A stretch of 64,000 bases of DNA from UBA6382 sp963617965 (lineage in GTDB: Bacteria; Bacteroidota; Bacteroidia; Bacteroidales; Bacteroidaceae). Below the pieces are notes generated by a model. The model saw nothing but the letters and a program-made list of their open reading frames with translations. It did no database searches and was not told the origin of the DNA. Made by a program: the position numbers and the translations under genes. This document shows, one piece after another, positions 27,368-36,526 of this stretch. The first letter of the stretch is position 1. Each line of letters starts with the position of its first letter. The stretch is from positions 1 through 64,000 of the forward strand of contig CAVEQO010000002.1 of NCBI GenBank assembly GCA_963617965.1, read 5' to 3'.

Positions 27368-28516
27368 ATGTGGGATTTTATAGGAGCCAAACTCAGTGAT
27401 TTTATCACCTACACGGGCTTTGCCTGTGGAGATTGGTCAAATTACATAATGATCTTAGTGGGAATCTTTTTTATCTGGTTAGCCGTAAAGAAAGATTTCG
27501 AGCCCTTGTTGCTAATACCTATCGGCTTCGGTATCGTGTTAGGAAACATTCCTTTCAAGTCCGTAGGACTGGAAATAGGCCTGTATGAAGACAACGCCGT
27601 GTTGAATTTCTTCTACTCCGGCGTGAGGGACGGATGGTATCCCCCTCTGGTATTCCTTGGCATTGGAGCGATGACAGACTTTACTGCCCTGTTGGCAAAC
27701 CCAAAGCTTCTGCTTGTGGGTGGAGCTGCACAGTTCGGCATTTTCGGGGCCTACATGATAGCTTTGGCTCTCGGGTTTGAGCCGAACCAGGCTGCCGGCA
27801 TCGCCATTATCGGCGGAGCGGACGGTCCTACTGCAATATTCCTGTCATCAAAACTCTCGCCCAACCTCATGGGTGCCATTGCCGTTTGCGCATACTCGTA
27901 TATGGCTCTCGTGCCGGTAATACAGCCTTTCTTCATGAAAGTCCTCACCACCAAGAAGGAACGGGTAATACACATGAAGGCAACACGTCAGGTCAGCCAG
28001 ACCGAAAGGATTGTGTTCCCTATCATGGGACTGCTCATGACAACATTTATCATTCCCTCGGGCTTGCCCCTGCTCGGCATGCTGTTCTTCGGTAATCTCC
28101 TGAAGGAATCCACCAAGACAACACGCCTTGCCAAGACTGCAGGTTCGGCTCTCAACGACATTGTCGTAATGCTGCTGGGACTGACCGTAGGCTGTTCCAC
28201 ACAGGCAAGCGAGTTCCTGACATCCGACACCATCAAGATATTCTTCCTTGGTGCACTGGCATTCATCATAGCAACCTGCTCTGGCGTTCTGTTCGTGAAG
28301 TTCATGAACCTGTTCCTGCCCAAGGGCAAGAAGATGAATCCCCTTATCGGCAATGCCGGAGTGAGTGCCGTACCTATGTCCGCGCGCATTTCACAAAACA
28401 TGGGGCTGATGTATGACAAGCACAACTATCTCCTCATGCATGCCATGGGACCAAATGTCGCCGGAGTCATCGGCTCTGCCATTGCAGCAGGTGCGATGCT
28501 GGGATTTCTGAACTGA
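27368..28516 (+). CDS. oadB: Na+-translocating decarboxylase beta subunit
   Basis: 382-residue polytopic membrane protein of the OadB/MmdB/GcdB family. It decarboxylates carboxybiotin and moves Na+ outward. Conserved blocks include GAMTDFTALLANPKL, the GGADGPTAIFLSSKL signature with the membrane Asp, and NAGVSAVPMSAR. Closes the mmdA operon, followed by a terminator. Confidence 0.94.
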   Translation: MWDFIGAKLSDFITYTGFACGDWSNYIMILVGIFFIWLAVKKDFEPLLLIPIGFGIVLGNIPFKSVGLEIGLYEDNAVLNFFYSGVRDGWYPPLVFLGIGAMTDFTALLANPKLLLVGGAAQFGIFGAYMIALALGFEPNQAAGIAIIGGADGPTAIFLSSKLSPNLMGAIAVCAYSYMALVPVIQPFFMKVLTTKKERVIHMKATRQVSQTERIVFPIMGLLMTTFIIPSGLPLLGMLFFGNLLKESTKTTRLAKTAGSALNDIVVMLLGLTVGCSTQASEFLTSDTIKIFFLGALAFIIATCSGVLFVKFMNLFLPKGKKMNPLIGNAGVSAVPMSARISQNMGLMYDKHNYLLMHAMGPNVAGVIGSAIAAGAMLGFLN

Positions 28517-28540
28517 CAGCCGGACGGCACATAACTGAAG

Positions 28541-28577
28541 AGCGTGGCAACTTTCATTGGAATTTGTCACGTTTTTC
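28541..28577 (+). terminator. Terminator of the mmdA-oadB operon
   Basis: Stem GCGTGGCAA (28542-28550) pairs with TTGTCACGT (28564-28572) through G-U wobbles, then T5. Confidence 0.65.
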
Positions 28578-28590
28578 AGTTATAATTAAG

Positions 28591-28598
28591 TAGATTTG
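28591..28598 (+). promoter_or_regulatory. -7 box for rfbB
   Basis: TAGATTTG, 23 bp upstream of the rfbB ATG. Confidence 0.5.
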
Positions 28599-28621
28599 CA
28601 ACGTCAAAACACACTTTTTTT

Positions 28622-29746
28622 ATGAAAACATACCTTGTTACTGGGGCAGCCGGGTTTATAGGGTCTAACTTCGTCAAATATATGCTGACGAAGCACGGAG
28701 ATATACGCATCGTTATCCTTGATGCCCTGACGTATGCGGGATATCTCGGCACCATAGACCACGACATAGACAACAAGCGCTGTTTTTTTGTAAAAGGAGA
28801 CATCCGGGACAGGGAACTTGTGGACGGCCTTTTCGTAAAATACGGATTTGACTATGTGATAAACTTTGCAGCGGAAAGCCATGTAGACCGTTCCATCACA
28901 GACCCACAACTTTTTCTTGAAACAAACATTCTCGGCACACAGACCCTACTTGATGCCGCCCGCAAAGCCTGGACAACAGGCAAGGATTCGCAGGGTTACC
29001 CGATCTGGCGATCCGGAACACGCTATCACCAAGTTTCCACCGATGAAGTATACGGTTCATTGGGTGCGACAGGCTTTTTCACTGAGGAGACACCCCTTGC
29101 TCCCCACTCTCCCTACAGTGCGTCAAAGACAAGTGCAGACCTTTTTGTTCTTGCATACAGAGACACTTACCGTATGCCCGTCAGCATAACACGGTGTTCC
29201 AACAACTACGGCCCTTATCATTTCCCGGAGAAGCTCATTCCTTTAATCATACGCAACATTCTAAGGCACAAACAACTGCCTGTCTATGGCAAGGGTGACA
29301 ACATCCGAGACTGGCTCTACGTAGAAGATCACTGCAAGGCGATAGACCTTGTAGTAAGCAAGGCTCCCGACGGTTCTGTATACAACGTGGGCGGTCACAA
29401 CGAGATGAAAAACATTGACATTGTGAAGCTGATTGTCAAAACCATCAGGGGAATCATGGAAAGCGAGCCACAATACCGATCCCTGCTTCAGAGTGCAGAC
29501 CGCAACAACCTGTCGTGGATATGCGACGACTTGATTACATTCGTGGCAGACCGACTAGGACATGACCAACGCTATGGCATAGACCCCGCAAAAATCAACA
29601 GGGAGCTTGGATGGAGTCCCGAAACGCCATTCGCCGAAGGAATTGTGAAAACAATCAGATGGTATCTTGACAATCCGCAATGGACAGAAGCTGTGACTGG
29701 CACGGATTATCAGGCATACTACGAGAAAATGTACAGCGTACAGTAA
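28622..29746 (+). CDS. rfbB: dTDP-glucose 4,6-dehydratase
   Basis: NAD-dependent extended SDR (374 aa), second step of dTDP-rhamnose synthesis. Rossmann motif GAAGFIGSN at residues 8-16. Substrate/catalytic segments are NFAAESHVDRSI, STDEVYGSLG and the YSASKTSADL active site (Tyr/Lys). It is slightly longer than the usual ~350 residues. The rfbA, rfbC and rfbD partners are not adjacent. Confidence 0.94.
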   Translation: MKTYLVTGAAGFIGSNFVKYMLTKHGDIRIVILDALTYAGYLGTIDHDIDNKRCFFVKGDIRDRELVDGLFVKYGFDYVINFAAESHVDRSITDPQLFLETNILGTQTLLDAARKAWTTGKDSQGYPIWRSGTRYHQVSTDEVYGSLGATGFFTEETPLAPHSPYSASKTSADLFVLAYRDTYRMPVSITRCSNNYGPYHFPEKLIPLIIRNILRHKQLPVYGKGDNIRDWLYVEDHCKAIDLVVSKAPDGSVYNVGGHNEMKNIDIVKLIVKTIRGIMESEPQYRSLLQSADRNNLSWICDDLITFVADRLGHDQRYGIDPAKINRELGWSPETPFAEGIVKTIRWYLDNPQWTEAVTGTDYQAYYEKMYSVQ

Positions 29747-29758
29747 GCACTCGGGGGT

Positions 29759-29805
29759 GAAACCGGGAAACAGTTAGTTTTAAACATTGCTGCCGGTTTT
29801 GTTTT
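29759..29805 (+). terminator. Possible weak terminator after rfbB
   Basis: AAACCGG and CCGGTTT arms enclose a 26-27 nt loop, followed by a T-rich TTTTGTTTT. The rest of the 184-bp convergent gap to folA shows nothing. Confidence 0.35.
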
Positions 29806-29930
29806 CCACAAAATCCCGACGTAACTTAAAAGTTGTGTTCTGTTCGTAAACGACGGTTCAACCGACAACTCGTTTGCACGTATAACGGACATCTGCACAA
29901 ACAACCCGGATCTACTATCTGTCTTGTTTG

Positions 29931-30443
29931 TCATTGGCGCCTTGTGTTACAGACAACGTTCTTCCGCTTCAGGTCTATGAAACTGTACGGACGATCATTC
30001 TGTTCATCCGCACAGCAGTCTTCACGCCACGTTTCTTCCCATTCATCCATGTTGAATTCCGGGAAAAAAGTATCAGCCTCAGACGGAGTATGATGCACCA
30101 ATGTCAAATTCAACACGTCTGCCAACGGAAGAGCCTCCCTATAGACGGAACTGCCTCCTATCACAAAAACCTTTTCATCGTCACCACAGTGCCGCAACGC
30201 CTCCTGCAGAGACGGGAACGCTTCCGCACCTGCAAACACTCCACCGCCGCGTGTCAACACAATATTGCGACGATTCGGCAGGGCTCCTTTGGGCAATGAC
30301 TCAAAGGTTTTCCGTCCCATAATAACCGTATGGCCGGTTGTCAGCCCCTTGAACCTCTTGAGGTCTGCACGCTGGTGATAAATCATTCCGCCGTTAAGCC
30401 CGATAGCGTTGTTCTGGGCTATACATACTATAATTGACAACAT
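29931..30443 (-). CDS. folA: Dihydrofolate reductase
   Basis: NADPH-dependent reduction of dihydrofolate, about 170 aa. N-terminal IVCIAQNNAIGLNGGMIYH holds the folate/NADPH contacts; GHTVIMGRKTFESLP and VFVIGGSSVY are the other DHFR signatures. It follows thyA by about 36 bp, the functional partner that produces dihydrofolate. Start at ATG 30443 (an upstream in-frame start at 30458 is also possible). Confidence 0.95.
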   Translation of the reverse strand: MLSIIVCIAQNNAIGLNGGMIYHQRADLKRFKGLTTGHTVIMGRKTFESLPKGALPNRRNIVLTRGGGVFAGAEAFPSLQEALRHCGDDEKVFVIGGSSVYREALPLADVLNLTLVHHTPSEADTFFPEFNMDEWEETWREDCCADEQNDRPYSFIDLKRKNVVCNTRRQ

Positions 30444-30479
30444 AAATTCTATAGGCAAGAGAGATACAACAAGCAGATT

Positions 30480-31274
30480 TCACACAGACACTTTTCCCGG
30501 AATGTGCGGCCAGGGGTCATACCCTACAAGGTTGAAGTCATCATACCCGAAATCAAAGACAGAGGTCACATCGGGGTTGAGGATCATCTTGGGCAGCGGG
30601 CGCGGAGTCCTGTCCAGTTGAAGACTCACCTGTTCCAGATGGTTCTTGTAGATATGGGCATCACCTATCGTATGTATGAATTCGCCGGGCTTCAATCCCG
30701 TAACCTGAGCCATCATCTGCAACAGCAGGGCATAGGAAGCGATGTTGAACGGAACGCCAAGAAATGTATCTGCGCTTCGCTGGTACATCTGCATACTTAG
30801 TCTGCCGGCAGCGACATAGAACTGGAAAAACATATGGCACGGGGGAAGATTCATGTTCTCTATGTCGCCAACATTCCACGCATTCACGATGATACGGCGT
30901 GAATCCGGAGTGTTTATGATCTGGTCTATCGCCTGTTGGATCTGGTCTATATGACCGCCTTTGTAGTCGGGCCACGAACGCCACTGGTAGCCATAGATGT
31001 GGCCCAAGTCACCGTTGTCATCTGCCCATTCGTTCCAGATGCGCACACCGTTGTCCTGTAGGTATTTCACGTTGGTGTCACCTTTCAGAAACCACAGCAG
31101 CTCATATATTATGGATTTCAGGTGTAGTTTCTTGGTCGTGAGCAGAGGGAAGCCGTCTTCAAGGTTGAAACGCATCTGGTGTCCAAACACACTGACCGTA
31201 CCCGTGCCCGTACGGTCTTCCTTTTCCACGCCCTCGGCGAGAATTCTGTCAAGAAGATTCAAATACTGTTTCAT
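30480..31274 (-). CDS. thyA: Thymidylate synthase
   Basis: Folate-dependent dUMP to dTMP conversion. 264 residues, the standard length. Catalytic Cys in LPPCHMFFQFYV, preceded by DSRRIIVNAWN; the N-terminus is MKQYLNLLDRI, and DRTGTGTVSVFG matches the loop at residues 20-31. Upstream open frame is discarded because the promoter box lies within it. Operon thyA-folA. Confidence 0.97.
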   Translation of the reverse strand: MKQYLNLLDRILAEGVEKEDRTGTGTVSVFGHQMRFNLEDGFPLLTTKKLHLKSIIYELLWFLKGDTNVKYLQDNGVRIWNEWADDNGDLGHIYGYQWRSWPDYKGGHIDQIQQAIDQIINTPDSRRIIVNAWNVGDIENMNLPPCHMFFQFYVAAGRLSMQMYQRSADTFLGVPFNIASYALLLQMMAQVTGLKPGEFIHTIGDAHIYKNHLEQVSLQLDRTPRPLPKMILNPDVTSVFDFGYDDFNLVGYDPWPHIPGKVSV

Positions 31275-31303
31275 TCTGAATACGCAAATCCGAATTGCTG
31301 TTG

Positions 31304-31311
31304 CAAAAGTA
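31304..31311 (-). promoter_or_regulatory. -7 box for thyA-folA
   Basis: TACTTTTG on the minus strand, about 30 bp before thyA. A divergent, weaker TATCTTCG lies at 31355-31362 ahead of the rRNA methyltransferase. Confidence 0.5.
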
Positions 31312-31389
31312 ACTATTTTTGAAGACAGTCCTTGACAAACCGCGCGGAAAATATTATCTTCGCAATAAGAAATACCATTGCAACCGACC

Positions 31390-32733
31390 ATGCTGTTACC
31401 CGCTCCCTTTGCCCGACAGATGAATACTCTTCTGGGGCCTGATGACTATCAGGATTTCTGCAATGCGCTCAGCGAGCCTCCCTGCGTTTCCGTAAGGGCA
31501 AATCCGTTCAAGGACGCAAACGGCGAAGCAATGCGCAGCCTTGACTGTACGGAGGACGTGCCATGGTCTTCGTGTGGGAAATACCTTGTCAACAGACCAA
31601 ATTTCACGCTCAACCCGCTGTTCCACGGCGGCACGTTTTATGTACAGGAGGCTTCTTCCATGTTTTTGGAACAGGCACTGAAACAATGCGGTGCACCACG
31701 GGTGGTGCTTGACCTGTGCGCCGCTCCAGGCGGCAAATCCACCCTTTTGCGCTCTCTGTTGCCCGAAGAAGCCTTTCTGGTAAGCAACGAGCCGGTCAGA
31801 ACCCGGGCACAAGTCCTTTACGAAAACATGATCAAATGGGGGCACGAAGGCTGTATGGTCACTTGCAATTACCCTCGTGACTTCACAAAGGCAGGAGCCG
31901 TCTTCGACCTCATCGTGGTTGATGCCCCGTGCTCCGGCGAAGGTATGTTCCGCAAGGATAACCCAGCTCTTGAAATGTGGTCACCTCTGAATGTCGCAGA
32001 CTGTGCAGAGAGGCAGCGCGACATTGTCAGGACAATATGGCCCGCCCTGAAAAGCGACGGTTATCTGATATACAGCACCTGCACATACAACACTGCCGAA
32101 AACGAGGAGAATATAGAGTACTTCTGCGAGGAACTTGATGCTGAGGCTGTGAAGATCCAGACTCCGCCCTCCTGCAACATCACGGGAAACCTGCTTGCCG
32201 GCAGTTGCGTACCGGTCTACCGCTTCTTGCCGCACAAGACAAGGGGAGAGGGGTTCTTTCTCGCCATTCTGCGCAAAAACGGGCAGACCAACCCAAAAAA
32301 GCTAAAAGACAAACTGAGATTCAAACCAATACCGGAGAATTGGGCAAAAAACATAAAGGCGGAGAACCTCGTTCTTTGGGAACAAGGAAACTGTGGATAT
32401 GCCCTAAGAAACTATGACGCTGAAATTGCAGACCATCTGACGGACACCCTCCACCCTCTTCATGCTGGACTGCCGCTCTATGAGAAGAAAGGAAGCAAAA
32501 CCATCCCCTCACACGGACTGGCAATGAGCCGGCTGCTTGACACAGCCGCTTTTCCGAAAGTTGAGCTCACACTGCCGCAGGCTCTCGACTACCTGCGCAG
32601 ACAAGCGATACAGACAGACGCAGAAAAAGGATACATACTGCTGACCTACAAAGACATACCGCTGGGGTTTGCAAACAACCTCGGCGGCAGGGCTAACAAT
32701 ATGTATCCCGCCAACTGGAGAATAAGGCACTAA
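31390..32733 (+). CDS. rsmF: RsmF/NSUN-type rRNA cytosine-C5 methyltransferase
   Basis: 447 residues. SAM-binding DLCAAPGGKSTLLRS near residue 112; first Cys motif VVDAPCSGEGMFRKD and second YSTCTYNTAENEENIEYF, the two catalytic cysteines of m5C RNA methyltransferases. The C-terminal extension with an IPLGFANNLGGRANNMYP tail resembles the PUA-like part of RsmF. Start at ATG; a TTG 12 bases upstream is less likely. Confidence 0.9.
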   Translation: MLLPAPFARQMNTLLGPDDYQDFCNALSEPPCVSVRANPFKDANGEAMRSLDCTEDVPWSSCGKYLVNRPNFTLNPLFHGGTFYVQEASSMFLEQALKQCGAPRVVLDLCAAPGGKSTLLRSLLPEEAFLVSNEPVRTRAQVLYENMIKWGHEGCMVTCNYPRDFTKAGAVFDLIVVDAPCSGEGMFRKDNPALEMWSPLNVADCAERQRDIVRTIWPALKSDGYLIYSTCTYNTAENEENIEYFCEELDAEAVKIQTPPSCNITGNLLAGSCVPVYRFLPHKTRGEGFFLAILRKNGQTNPKKLKDKLRFKPIPENWAKNIKAENLVLWEQGNCGYALRNYDAEIADHLTDTLHPLHAGLPLYEKKGSKTIPSHGLAMSRLLDTAAFPKVELTLPQALDYLRRQAIQTDAEKGYILLTYKDIPLGFANNLGGRANNMYPANWRIRH

Positions 32734-32746
32734 GCCCCTTCTGTCA

Positions 32747-33310
32747 CTACTTGGCGCGGTTAAGATATGAACCGTCGCGGGTGTCGATCTCTATCAGCTC
32801 GCCCTCGTTGATAAACAAAGGCACACGAATCTCGGCTCCCGACTCAACCGTGGCAGGTTTGGTTGCGTTGGTGGCGGTATTGCCTTTCTCGCCCGGCTCG
32901 GTGTATGTCACTTTCAACACCGTCTTGACAGGCATCTCGGCATAAAGTATAGTTTCGGTATCTGCATCACTCACCACTTCCACAATATCGGATTCCTTCA
33001 TGTAGTCAACACCGGTTATCATGTCCTTGGCAATGACCACGTCGTCCCACGTTTCCTGATTGAGGAAATGGAGATCCCCACCCTCCGCATAGCTGAATTG
33101 GTACGGACGGCGCTCCACACGCACATCCTCCAGACTTTCACCGATATTGAAACGGCGCTCGAGCACATTGCCGTTGACCACATCTTTCAGTGTCGTGCGC
33201 ATAATGGTATTTCCTTTTCCCGGCTTGACGTGCAGAAAATCAATGCAGAAATACAGTTTGCCGTCCATGCGGATGCAAGTTCCTTTTTTAATGTCCTGTG
33301 ACTTAATCAT
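32747..33310 (-). CDS. efp: Elongation factor P
   Basis: Relieves ribosome stalling at polyproline. 187 residues: N-terminal KOW-like domain with the HVKPGKGNT loop carrying the Lys that is often modified, followed by two OB domains, ending in EIDTRDGSYLNRAK. The true start is MIKSQDIKKG. Divergent from rpmH. Confidence 0.96.
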   Translation of the reverse strand: MIKSQDIKKGTCIRMDGKLYFCIDFLHVKPGKGNTIMRTTLKDVVNGNVLERRFNIGESLEDVRVERRPYQFSYAEGGDLHFLNQETWDDVVIAKDMITGVDYMKESDIVEVVSDADTETILYAEMPVKTVLKVTYTEPGEKGNTATNATKPATVESGAEIRVPLFINEGELIEIDTRDGSYLNRAK

Positions 33311-33352
33311 ATTCAATAACGTTATTAAAAATTGCTCATTTACAAACGAGTG

Positions 33353-33360
33353 CAAAGTTA
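33353..33360 (-). promoter_or_regulatory. -7 box for efp
   Basis: TAACTTTG on the minus strand, about 43 bp before efp. Confidence 0.5.
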
Positions 33361-33477
33361 TTAAAAACATCTGAATCCGAACGGCAGTCATAGCCTAAAA
33401 TGCCACCTAAAGCGTTTTTCGCCCTTTCATGAAGAAAATTTCAACACGCCTGCAACAGGTATAACAAAAAATTTGCT

Positions 33478-33485
33478 TAATTTTG
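33478..33485 (+). promoter_or_regulatory. -7 box for rpmH
   Basis: TAATTTTG, about 45 bp before rpmH, with a TTTCAAC region upstream. Confidence 0.6.
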
Positions 33486-33530
33486 CACTCGCATCGTAAA
33501 ACATCAGAAAAAACAAAACAACCATAAGTC

Positions 33531-33689
33531 ATGAAAAGAACTTTTCAACCACACAACAGAAAAAGGAGCAACAAGCACGGCTTCCGTCAGCGCATGTCCA
33601 CCAAGAACGGTCGCCGTGTATTGGCGATGCGCCGCGCTAAAGGACGTAAGAAACTTACGGTTTCAGACGAAGTTCACGGCAAGAAATAA
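33531..33689 (+). CDS. rpmH: 50S ribosomal protein L34
   Basis: A 52-residue, strongly basic protein beginning MKRTFQPHNRKRSNKHGFR and containing RMSTKNGRRVLAMRRAKGRK, the diagnostic bL34 sequence. The C-terminal tail (LTVSDEVHGKK) is slightly longer than in E. coli (46 aa), as usual in Bacteroidetes. Preceded by a promoter and followed by a strong terminator, so monocistronic here. Confidence 0.98.
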   Translation: MKRTFQPHNRKRSNKHGFRQRMSTKNGRRVLAMRRAKGRKKLTVSDEVHGKK

Positions 33690-33707
33690 ACGCTGTTTCT
33701 TCACAGG

Positions 33708-33756
33708 AAACACAAAGGGGGCGTACCTGATTATCGGGTACGCCCCCTTTGTGTTT
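33708..33756. terminator. Bidirectional terminator between rpmH and tatD
   Basis: Perfect 20-bp arms (33708-33727, 33737-33756) with a 9-nt loop. The GC core is flanked by short A and T tracts. Confidence 0.85.
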
Positions 33757-33803
33757 GCCAATAAGCGGCAGCGTGACGGGACGATCAGAGACCGTCCCCC
33801 CGA

Positions 33804-34610
33804 CTACAGCACAGCATTTTTCCCGGAAAAGAACAGGCGCATGGCATTTTGTGTGGTCACACTGCCCACCTCTTCAGGCGTGAGACCTTTGGCTTGCGCC
33901 AACAAGTCTATTATATAGGGTACAAAAGCGGGTTCATTGCGTTTTCCCCTCATCGGCACCGGTGCCATATATGGAGAGTCTGTTTCCAGCACAATACGCT
34001 CTATGGGAATCTCCTTGACGACTTCGGGCAGCTTGGATTTTCTGAACGTCAACACCCCTCCTATTCCTATACAGAAGCCCGGATGGAAGTTCAATAATTC
34101 ATGCGCCGTTTCCACAGAGCCGGAAAAACAATGGAAGACACCACCCGGCAATTTGTCACGCCACGGCGACAGGCAAGCCAGCAGGTCACCATTGGCGGAA
34201 CGGGAGTGTATCATCAGTGGGAGGCCATATTCCGCCGCCCACCCTATCTGCACGGAAAACGCCTCTTTCTGTTCCTCCCTGTAGGTTTTGTCCCAATAAT
34301 AGTCAAGCCCCACCTCGCCCACGGCTACAAACCGGCGTGTTCCGCCGTCTATGTCCTGCTTCAACATGCATTCCAACCGACGAAGTTCCTCGCGGAAATT
34401 GTCTTTCACATCTTCCGGATGCAGGCCGACCATTGGAAAGCAAACATCCGGAAAACGCCCGCATACCGCCAGAGCTTCGGCGGTGGAGTCGGCATCTGTA
34501 GGTGGAATCAATATCCTGACGGCTCCAGCCTTGACGGCCTGTTCCACAACCTGCTCCAGATCTTCGCCGAATTCATTACCGTAGAGATGTGCGTGGGTGT
34601 CTATGAACAT
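33804..34610 (-). CDS. tatD: TatD family metal-dependent hydrolase
   Basis: 268-residue TIM-barrel nuclease/hydrolase. Metal ligands: FIDTHAHLYG (HxH), VGEVGLDYYWD (Glu), PLMIHSRSA (His), VFHCFSGS (His) and LETDSPYMAPVPMRGKRNEP (Asp). Last gene of the tonB-like/prenyl synthase/tatD operon, 9 bp after the synthase. Confidence 0.94.
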   Translation of the reverse strand: MFIDTHAHLYGNEFGEDLEQVVEQAVKAGAVRILIPPTDADSTAEALAVCGRFPDVCFPMVGLHPEDVKDNFREELRRLECMLKQDIDGGTRRFVAVGEVGLDYYWDKTYREEQKEAFSVQIGWAAEYGLPLMIHSRSANGDLLACLSPWRDKLPGGVFHCFSGSVETAHELLNFHPGFCIGIGGVLTFRKSKLPEVVKEIPIERIVLETDSPYMAPVPMRGKRNEPAFVPYIIDLLAQAKGLTPEEVGSVTTQNAMRLFFSGKNAVL

Positions 34611-34619
34611 TGCGGAAAA

Positions 34620-35594
34620 CTAATAGTTTCTGTTTACAAGCTGTGCTGCAAAATCCCACAGAGGCTGCTTTACGGACAAAGGCAGGTCTATGCCGTCAAG
34701 GATAGCTCTCGCCTTGTCAAAAAAACCGTAAATGGACTTTATGGTGTATTCCCTTATGCCCAATTCGTTGTAAATCTTTGTTACGGCACTTATCTTTTCC
34801 GCATCATCATATTGTTTCCGATTGACCCAATACCCGAGGGTTTCCCTCTGTCTGTCGTCTGCCTTCTGGTAAGCGTTTATGAGCAGGAACGTCTTCTTGT
34901 CGCACAGGATATCGCCGCCAATGCGCTTGCCGAAAACATCCGGGTCGCCGTAGACATCCAGCAGGTCATCCTGCAGTTGGAAAGCGAGCCCGACCTGTTC
35001 TCCGAAATCAAACAGCTTGTCCGCCACCGCAAAATCAACCCCGGAAAGGATTGCGCCCATCTTCAGCGCACACCCTATGAGCACAGATGTCTTGAGGCGG
35101 ATCATCTCTATGTATTCCGACTGCAACACATCGGTACGGGTCTCAAAGTTCATGTCATACTGCTGTCCCTCACCTATCTCAAGTGCCGTGTCCAAAAACA
35201 CGTCTACCGCCTCCTTCACGTTGGGCAGCTTTGTGGAATGGATGTACTTGCAAGCCAGCACCAGCATAGAATCGCCTGAGAGTATAGCCGTATTGCTGTT
35301 CCACTTGCGGTGTACCGTAGGTTTGCCCCTACGCATCAGGGCCTTGTCCATAAGATCGTCATGGAGCAGAGTGTAGTTGTGGTACATCTCCAGTCCCACA
35401 GCAGCGGGCATTATTTTATCAAGGTCTGTGCCGAATGACTGTGCGGCAATGAGCATAAAGACCGGTCTTATGCGCTTGCCGCCCGTTGACAGGATATACC
35501 TGATGGGATCATACAACCCCTCCGGCTGCGGCGGATACTCAATGTCCGCTATCGCGTCATTGAGCTTAGCAAGAATTTCTTCTGTATTGTACAT
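34620..35594 (-). CDS. Trans-polyprenyl diphosphate synthase
   Basis: 324 residues. First Asp-rich motif LLHDDLMDKALMRRGKPT and second FQLQDDLLDVYGD define a class of farnesyl/geranylgeranyl/octaprenyl synthases that condense IPP units. GGKRIRPVF is also present. Chain length cannot be stated from sequence alone. It lies between a TonB-domain gene and tatD, with gaps under 10 bp. Confidence 0.93.
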   Translation of the reverse strand: MYNTEEILAKLNDAIADIEYPPQPEGLYDPIRYILSTGGKRIRPVFMLIAAQSFGTDLDKIMPAAVGLEMYHNYTLLHDDLMDKALMRRGKPTVHRKWNSNTAILSGDSMLVLACKYIHSTKLPNVKEAVDVFLDTALEIGEGQQYDMNFETRTDVLQSEYIEMIRLKTSVLIGCALKMGAILSGVDFAVADKLFDFGEQVGLAFQLQDDLLDVYGDPDVFGKRIGGDILCDKKTFLLINAYQKADDRQRETLGYWVNRKQYDDAEKISAVTKIYNELGIREYTIKSIYGFFDKARAILDGIDLPLSVKQPLWDFAAQLVNRNY

Positions 35595-35598
35595 AACT

Positions 35599-36375
35599 TC
35601 AGTTTAGTCCGAAAACAATCGGCAAGGTCACCTGAGCCCTCACGGGTTTGCCACCCTTCATCGCCGGCTTCCACGGCTTCATCATGTGAAGAGTCCTCAA
35701 CGCCTCGTTATTGAGCTGTCTGTGCGCTCCCCTTATTATACGTGGGTCATTCATGTGCCCGCTCGTGTCAACGATGAAAGCCACCACCACCGTGCCCTCT
35801 ATCTTGTTTCTGACGCAGGCGGGCGGATAAACCATCGTGGAGTCCAACCACTTCATGAAGCAGCTTATCCCGCCGGGATAGTGGGGAATGGAATCTATTA
35901 TCACCCCGTCCGTGCGCTCCTCGTTTTGAGCTGTGTCAAGATGTTTCTCCTTCAACAGCACATCGATGGAATCCATCGGCAAGTCCTCTATCTCCTTGAC
36001 AGCCACCTCTTCCTCCTGTTCCACGGTAACCATGTCCTCAATGGGAGCGATGTCTGTTGTGTTAACATCCTTGTCGCCAGTTTCCGGCTCCGATCTCTTT
36101 ACGGGCCTCCTGACCGGCCGGGCCTCTTTGATTTCCAGCCCTGCCATAGGCTGTATCTTGTCGCCCAAGTCCTTGAATTCTACCGGTGTGGAAAGGAATA
36201 CCGAAACCACCACTGTCGGAGCCGCAACAATAAGAGCCATTACAGACAGTACCGCCAAGGCTACACAATAGCGGTGTCCGGTCTCCCCACGCATCTTGTA
36301 TGCGCCGTAGTCTTTGTTGCGGTGCATGAAGACCTTGTCACACCATGTCTTGTTCAGTAACTCGTTGCCAGCCAT
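35599..36375 (-). CDS. TonB-domain energy transducer (second copy)
   Basis: 258 residues. N-terminal NKDYGAYKMR motif and one membrane helix (about 34-57), an acidic Glu/Val-rich periplasmic linker, and a C-terminal TonB domain (VVVAFIVDTSGHMNDPRII ... WKPAMKGGKPVRAQVTLP). It has no local exbBD and may use the set at 11.9-14.0 kb. The start is at MAGNELLNKTW. Confidence 0.9.
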   Translation of the reverse strand: MAGNELLNKTWCDKVFMHRNKDYGAYKMRGETGHRYCVALAVLSVMALIVAAPTVVVSVFLSTPVEFKDLGDKIQPMAGLEIKEARPVRRPVKRSEPETGDKDVNTTDIAPIEDMVTVEQEEEVAVKEIEDLPMDSIDVLLKEKHLDTAQNEERTDGVIIDSIPHYPGGISCFMKWLDSTMVYPPACVRNKIEGTVVVAFIVDTSGHMNDPRIIRGAHRQLNNEALRTLHMMKPWKPAMKGGKPVRAQVTLPIVFGLN

Positions 36376-36469
36376 CGTGTTCCGACCCTTTTTGCAAAAA
36401 CAAAGCCCTTGGATATCATAAAACACCACAAAAAGCGTTATTGTATATGGCAGCAAGTTTTTGCCGCCA

Positions 36470-36506
36470 CAAAATTACGTCAGTTATTTTAAATAGAGTA
36501 ACTTTG
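36470..36506. promoter_or_regulatory. Divergent promoter boxes, tonB-like and porQ
   Basis: Minus-strand TAATTTTG at 36470-36477 serves the tonB-like operon. Plus-strand TAACTTTG at 36499-36506 serves porQ, 21 bp before its ATG. Confidence 0.55.
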
Positions 36507-36526
36507 GACTCAAATTTTAACATTCA